Assembly (NCBI GenBank): GCA_902575065.1
Contig: CACGPU010000004.1
Location: 1-64,000, forward strand
Length of the DNA: 64,000 nucleotides
Reading direction: 5' to 3'
Origin: an uncultured Alphaproteobacteria bacterium
GTDB taxonomy: Bacteria > Pseudomonadota > Alphaproteobacteria > HIMB59
The number at the start of each line of letters is the position of its first letter. Positions within the stretch are counted from its first letter, which is position 1. The translations under genes were made by a program, and so were the position numbers. Shown piece after piece: positions 61,466 through 64,000 of this stretch. The notes under the pieces are model-generated. The model worked only from the letters and a program-made list of their open reading frames with translations. It made no database searches and was not told the origin of the DNA.

Positions 61466-61726
61466 ATGAACGAATTTCAACAACAAATACTTCAAAAAAT
61501 CGACCAAATTGCAACAAAACTCCAGAATTATAAAACTAATAATCAAGAATTAATAAATGAGAAACAAGAATTAAAAGCCAAGTTAGAATATTTAGAAAGA
61601 AGAGAGTTAGAATTAGTAACCGAATTAGAAAATAACAAATCAGAGTTATCTGAAAAATCTCAAATTATCGATCAAGCAACTAATAAAATTGAGGAATTAT
61701 TGGGCTCAATAGATATAGATGGCTAA
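61466..61726 (+). CDS. Small coiled-coil protein (DUF4164-like), next to zapA
   Basis: 86 residues, nearly all one coiled coil rich in Gln, Glu, Lys and Leu (heptads about 5-78). It overlaps zapA by eight bases. Alphaproteobacteria often carry a DUF4164-like coiled-coil gene between tkt and zapA, and this one has the same position. It may assist Z-ring function as ZapB does, but no direct mark shows it. Confidence 0.65.
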   Translation: MNEFQQQILQKIDQIATKLQNYKTNNQELINEKQELKAKLEYLERRELELVTELENNKSELSEKSQIIDQATNKIEELLGSIDIDG

Positions 61727-62051
61727 TTTAACTCTAACAATTGGAGGGAGACCACTAAAAGTACAATGCTCCGATGATAATGTTGAAACAGTAAAAGAGA
61801 TAGCTTCCTCAATTAGTAAACTTATTGAAGATGAGAAAAAAGAGAATGTACCTTTTTTAACATCGACACTTATTGCCTATCTTAAATCCATGGAAGATGT
61901 TTTAAAAAAACAAAAAATATTGCAAGACTCATTGAATAAGAAATTATTTTATGAGAGTCGTATTCAAGAATTACAAAATGAAAATAATCATTTAAAATCT
62001 GACATTGAGCAAATTTTCAAAAAACTAAATGATAATATAATCATTGAATAA
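61719..62051 (+). CDS. zapA: Cell division protein ZapA
   Basis: 110 residues. The N-terminal LTLTIGGRPLKVQCSDDNVETVKEIASSISKLI is the ZapA dimerisation head, followed by a coiled-coil tail. It crosslinks FtsZ filaments at midcell. The downstream fthC overlaps it by eight bases, so the 6S RNA gene found between zapA and fthC in many proteobacteria is not at this place. Confidence 0.85.
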   Translation: MANLTLTIGGRPLKVQCSDDNVETVKEIASSISKLIEDEKKENVPFLTSTLIAYLKSMEDVLKKQKILQDSLNKKLFYESRIQELQNENNHLKSDIEQIFKKLNDNIIIE

Positions 62052-62607
62052 AAAACAAATTCGAAAACATCACCTGGACCTAAGAATGCAACTAGGCACT
62101 TCAGATTTAAATATTTTTTCTAATATAATAAATTCAAAAATATTAGATTTAATTGAAAAAATTAATCCAAATAGTTCTGTTGGTTTATTTTATCCATATA
62201 AGAATGAAGTTGATGTATTGAGAATTTCTAGTGATTTAATAAATAAAAATATCAAATGTTCACTTCCCAAAGTAATATCAAAAGGGTCCTCATTAAAGTA
62301 TTTTGAATACAACCCTTATAGTCCAAATTTAGAAAAAGGTTTCAGCGGTATTATGGAACCTAAGGGTGAAAAGACATTAGATCCTGATATAATTATTGCA
62401 TCATGCTCCGCATTTAACGAACAAGGTTTTAGAGTAGGCTATGGAGGTGGTTTTTTTGACAGAACTATTGAAGAATTGAGAAAAAAAGGAAATTTAAAAA
62501 CTATTCTAGCTGCTTTTGAAATTCAAAAAACCAACTACAATTTTCAGGAGAGTTTTGACCAAAAAGTAGATTACATTTGTTCAGAACAAAAAATCTATTC
62601 TTTATGA
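62044..62607 (+). CDS. fthC: 5-formyltetrahydrofolate cyclo-ligase
   Basis: 187 residues from a TTG at 62044. KKQIRKHHLDLRMQL is the N-terminal basic ATP-binding element, VGLFYPYKNEVDVLRI follows, and the signature FRVGYGGGFFDRTIEEL is near residue 130. It returns 5-formyl-THF to the folate pool as methenyl-THF. It works with fhs (25613) in C1 folate metabolism. Overlaps ymdB by four bases. Confidence 0.92.
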   Translation: MNKKQIRKHHLDLRMQLGTSDLNIFSNIINSKILDLIEKINPNSSVGLFYPYKNEVDVLRISSDLINKNIKCSLPKVISKGSSLKYFEYNPYSPNLEKGFSGIMEPKGEKTLDPDIIIASCSAFNEQGFRVGYGGGFFDRTIEELRKKGNLKTILAAFEIQKTNYNFQESFDQKVDYICSEQKIYSL

Positions 62608-63419
62608 ATTTTTTGGTGATAGGAGATGTTGTTGGAAGGTCAGGTAGAACAGCTCTTAAAGAAAATTTAAAAAAGATACAAGATCAATTTAATATCAGCT
62701 TTACAATAATTAATGCTGAAAATTCAGCTGGTGGTTATGGACTTACAGGAAAAATATATGAAGAGCTTATAAGTTGGGGAGCTGATGCTATCACTTTAGG
62801 AAATCATGCTTGGAAACAAAAAGAGATCATAGAATATATGGATCAAAACCCAGATCATAATATTATCAGACCTTTAAATTTCGAAGTTGGATCTCCTGGT
62901 AGGGGGTTTAAAATTTTCACACATGAAAATGGAAAAAGAATATTGGTAAGTCAAGTTCATGGTCAAACATTTATCGACCTTCCTTTAAGTAACCCTTTTC
63001 ATTCTATTGATACACAACTTTTATCTATGATTAATGACCATAAAATAGATTATTCATTTTTAGAAGTACATGCTGAAGTAACATCTGAAAAAAATGGTAT
63101 AGCTCAAAATTATGATGGAAAATTTACAGCAATATATGGGACTCATGTTCATATTCCAACCTCAGACGCTAGGGTGTTAGAAAAAGGCACTTGTTTTCAA
63201 ACAGATATTGGCATGACAGGAGATTATAATTCTGTTATTGGTATGAAAAAAGAAAGCGCAATCAAAAGAATGAGAACTGGGTCAAACTCTCACAGACTGG
63301 AACCTGCAGAGGGATTGGCAACTATTTCTGGAGCGGTCATTACTACAAATTTAGGGGATAAAAATTCAATTCAATCTATTCAAATAGGTGGTGTTTTGGA
63401 TAGTAATTTATTATCTTAG
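62604..63419 (+). CDS. YmdB family metallophosphoesterase
   Basis: 271 residues from the ATG at 62604 (ATGA overlap with fthC); a longer frame from 62577 is unlikely. FLVIGDVVGRSGRTAL, NAENSAGGYGLTG, LGNHAWKQKEI, VHAEVTSEK and IYGTHVHIPTSDAR contain the metal ligands of the TIGR00282 family. Members hydrolyse 2',3'-cyclic nucleotides. Three bases separate it from yebC, as often seen in alphaproteobacteria. Confidence 0.9.
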   Translation: MNFLVIGDVVGRSGRTALKENLKKIQDQFNISFTIINAENSAGGYGLTGKIYEELISWGADAITLGNHAWKQKEIIEYMDQNPDHNIIRPLNFEVGSPGRGFKIFTHENGKRILVSQVHGQTFIDLPLSNPFHSIDTQLLSMINDHKIDYSFLEVHAEVTSEKNGIAQNYDGKFTAIYGTHVHIPTSDARVLEKGTCFQTDIGMTGDYNSVIGMKKESAIKRMRTGSNSHRLEPAEGLATISGAVITTNLGDKNSIQSIQIGGVLDSNLLS

Positions 63420-63422
63420 CTC

Positions 63423-64000
63423 ATGGCAGGACATTCAAAATTTAAAAATATTCAATATCGTAAAGGTGCTCAGGACAAAAAAAGAGCAAAACAATTTGCA
63501 AAAATTGGAAGAGAAATTCAAATAGCCGTGAAGATTGGAGGAACTGATCCAGAGTCCAATCCAAGATTGAGACTAGCAATAACAAATGCTCGAAGTGTAA
63601 ATATGCCAAAGGATAATGTAGATAGAGCTATTAATAAAAATAATAATGAAGCTTCTGATTATTCAGAGGTTCGATATGAGGGGTATGGTCCATTTGGAAC
63701 AGCTTTTATAGTTGAGGCCTTAACAGATAATAAAAATAGAACAGCATCAGAAATTAGATCTATTTTTTCAAAGAATGGGGGAAATTTGGGGGAGACAGGA
63801 AGTGTGAGCTTTAATTTTAATAAAGTAGGAGAAATACAAATCAAAAAAGAAATTGACGATAGTGCACTGGAGGATTTACTTGACCATGGCTTAGAGGATT
63901 ATAATACAGATGACGATGTAACATATCTTTATTCTTCTTTTGAGGAATTAGCATCTTTTGAGAAAATTTTAGTAGATAAAAAGTTTGACATTGAAAGTGC
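63423..64000 (+). CDS. yebC: YebC/PmpR family protein (3' end outside window)
   Basis: Begins [23 protein letters not shown], the invariant YebC start, then [69 protein letters not shown] and [15 protein letters not shown]. About 192 of some 245 residues are visible; the frame is open to the right edge. The family acts as a transcription regulator and, in recent work, as a translation factor at proline stretches. Confidence 0.95.
   Translation, partial: MAGHSKFKNIQYRKGAQDKKRAKQFAKIGREIQIAVKIGGTDPESNPRLRLAITNARSVNMPKDNVDRAINKNNNEASDYSEVRYEGYGPFGTAFIVEALTDNKNRTASEIRSIFSKNGGNLGETGSVSFNFNKVGEIQIKKEIDDSALEDLLDHGLEDYNTDDDVTYLYSSFEELASFEKILVDKKFDIES

Noticed and set aside
1..64000. CRISPR arrays, insertion sequences, transposases, integrases, phage genes, rRNA or tRNA genes.
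   Set aside because: I saw no regularly spaced repeats, no transposase or integrase motifs and no RNA-gene folds; the gaps are short and mostly AT-rich promoter regions.

Overview
This is an AT-rich, tightly packed stretch of a bacterial chromosome. The gene content points to an alphaproteobacterium. It has a C4-pathway 5-aminolevulinate synthase, the alphaproteobacterial regulator TrcR (DUF1013), the general L-amino-acid ABC transporter Aap, ApaG, an alpha-type L31 and a ZapA/DUF4164-like pair. Very low GC, overlapping genes, short spacers, frequent TTG starts and a photolyase fit a streamlined marine surface-water lineage of the SAR11 or HIMB59/AEGEAN-169 type. That placement is inference from content; no rRNA gene is present.

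Region 1 (1-22266) is one long plus-strand surface-polysaccharide locus, cut by the left edge. Its first part is unusual. It holds a Gfo/Idh/MocA oxidoreductase, a shikimate-dehydrogenase homologue, a CDP-glycerol-transferase-like protein, a DAHP-synthase homologue with a changed metal site, a CMP-sugar synthetase, a glycosyltransferase fused to a degenerate CMP-sugar-synthetase domain, a sugar O-methyltransferase and an enolase-superfamily enzyme. This looks like a dedicated branch that makes an unusual shikimate-like or 3-deoxy-ulosonate residue. The second part is more conventional: glycosyltransferases, an asparagine-synthetase-type amidotransferase, a methyltransferase, an EpsG/Wzy-like polymerase, a UDP-HexNAc dehydrogenase and the complete dTDP-L-rhamnose set rmlA-C-D-B. 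No flippase or initiating phosphoglycosyltransferase is visible.

Region 2 (22300-28640) is housekeeping: argF, a small lipoprotein, then trkH, apaG and fhs on the minus strand, and a UDP-glucose dehydrogenase. Region 3 (28760-33522) is aapJQMP followed by a LysE-type exporter, with an attenuating hairpin between aapJ and aapQ and a terminator at the end. Region 4 (33546-38821) is a mixed accessory zone. It has two tiny translationally coupled minus-strand genes, an M19 dipeptidase, a DUF3445 haem N-demethylase-like protein coupled to a TSUP permease, a short TAXI-like protein, a second LysE/ArgO exporter, and a structured leader before a DUF2721 gene.

Region 5 (38818-48982) is a haem locus. 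hemC-hemD (fused), hemB, hemE, hemH, hemF and hemJ, followed by a MATE transporter, run as one minus-strand array. hemA lies nearby on the plus strand behind an SDR and a luciferase-like flavin enzyme. Together these genes cover the route from glycine and succinyl-CoA to haem. Region 6 (49027-55336) holds trhO, rpmG and the photolyase / FAD oxidoreductase / DUF1365 / cyclopropane-synthase-like / DUF3833 cassette, which other bacteria link to light and singlet-oxygen stress. Region 7 (55326-64000) is central metabolism and cell division: tkt-gap-fbaB-efp-suhB and rpmE-trcR on the minus strand, and a coiled-coil gene, zapA, fthC, ymdB and a yebC cut by the right edge on the plus strand.
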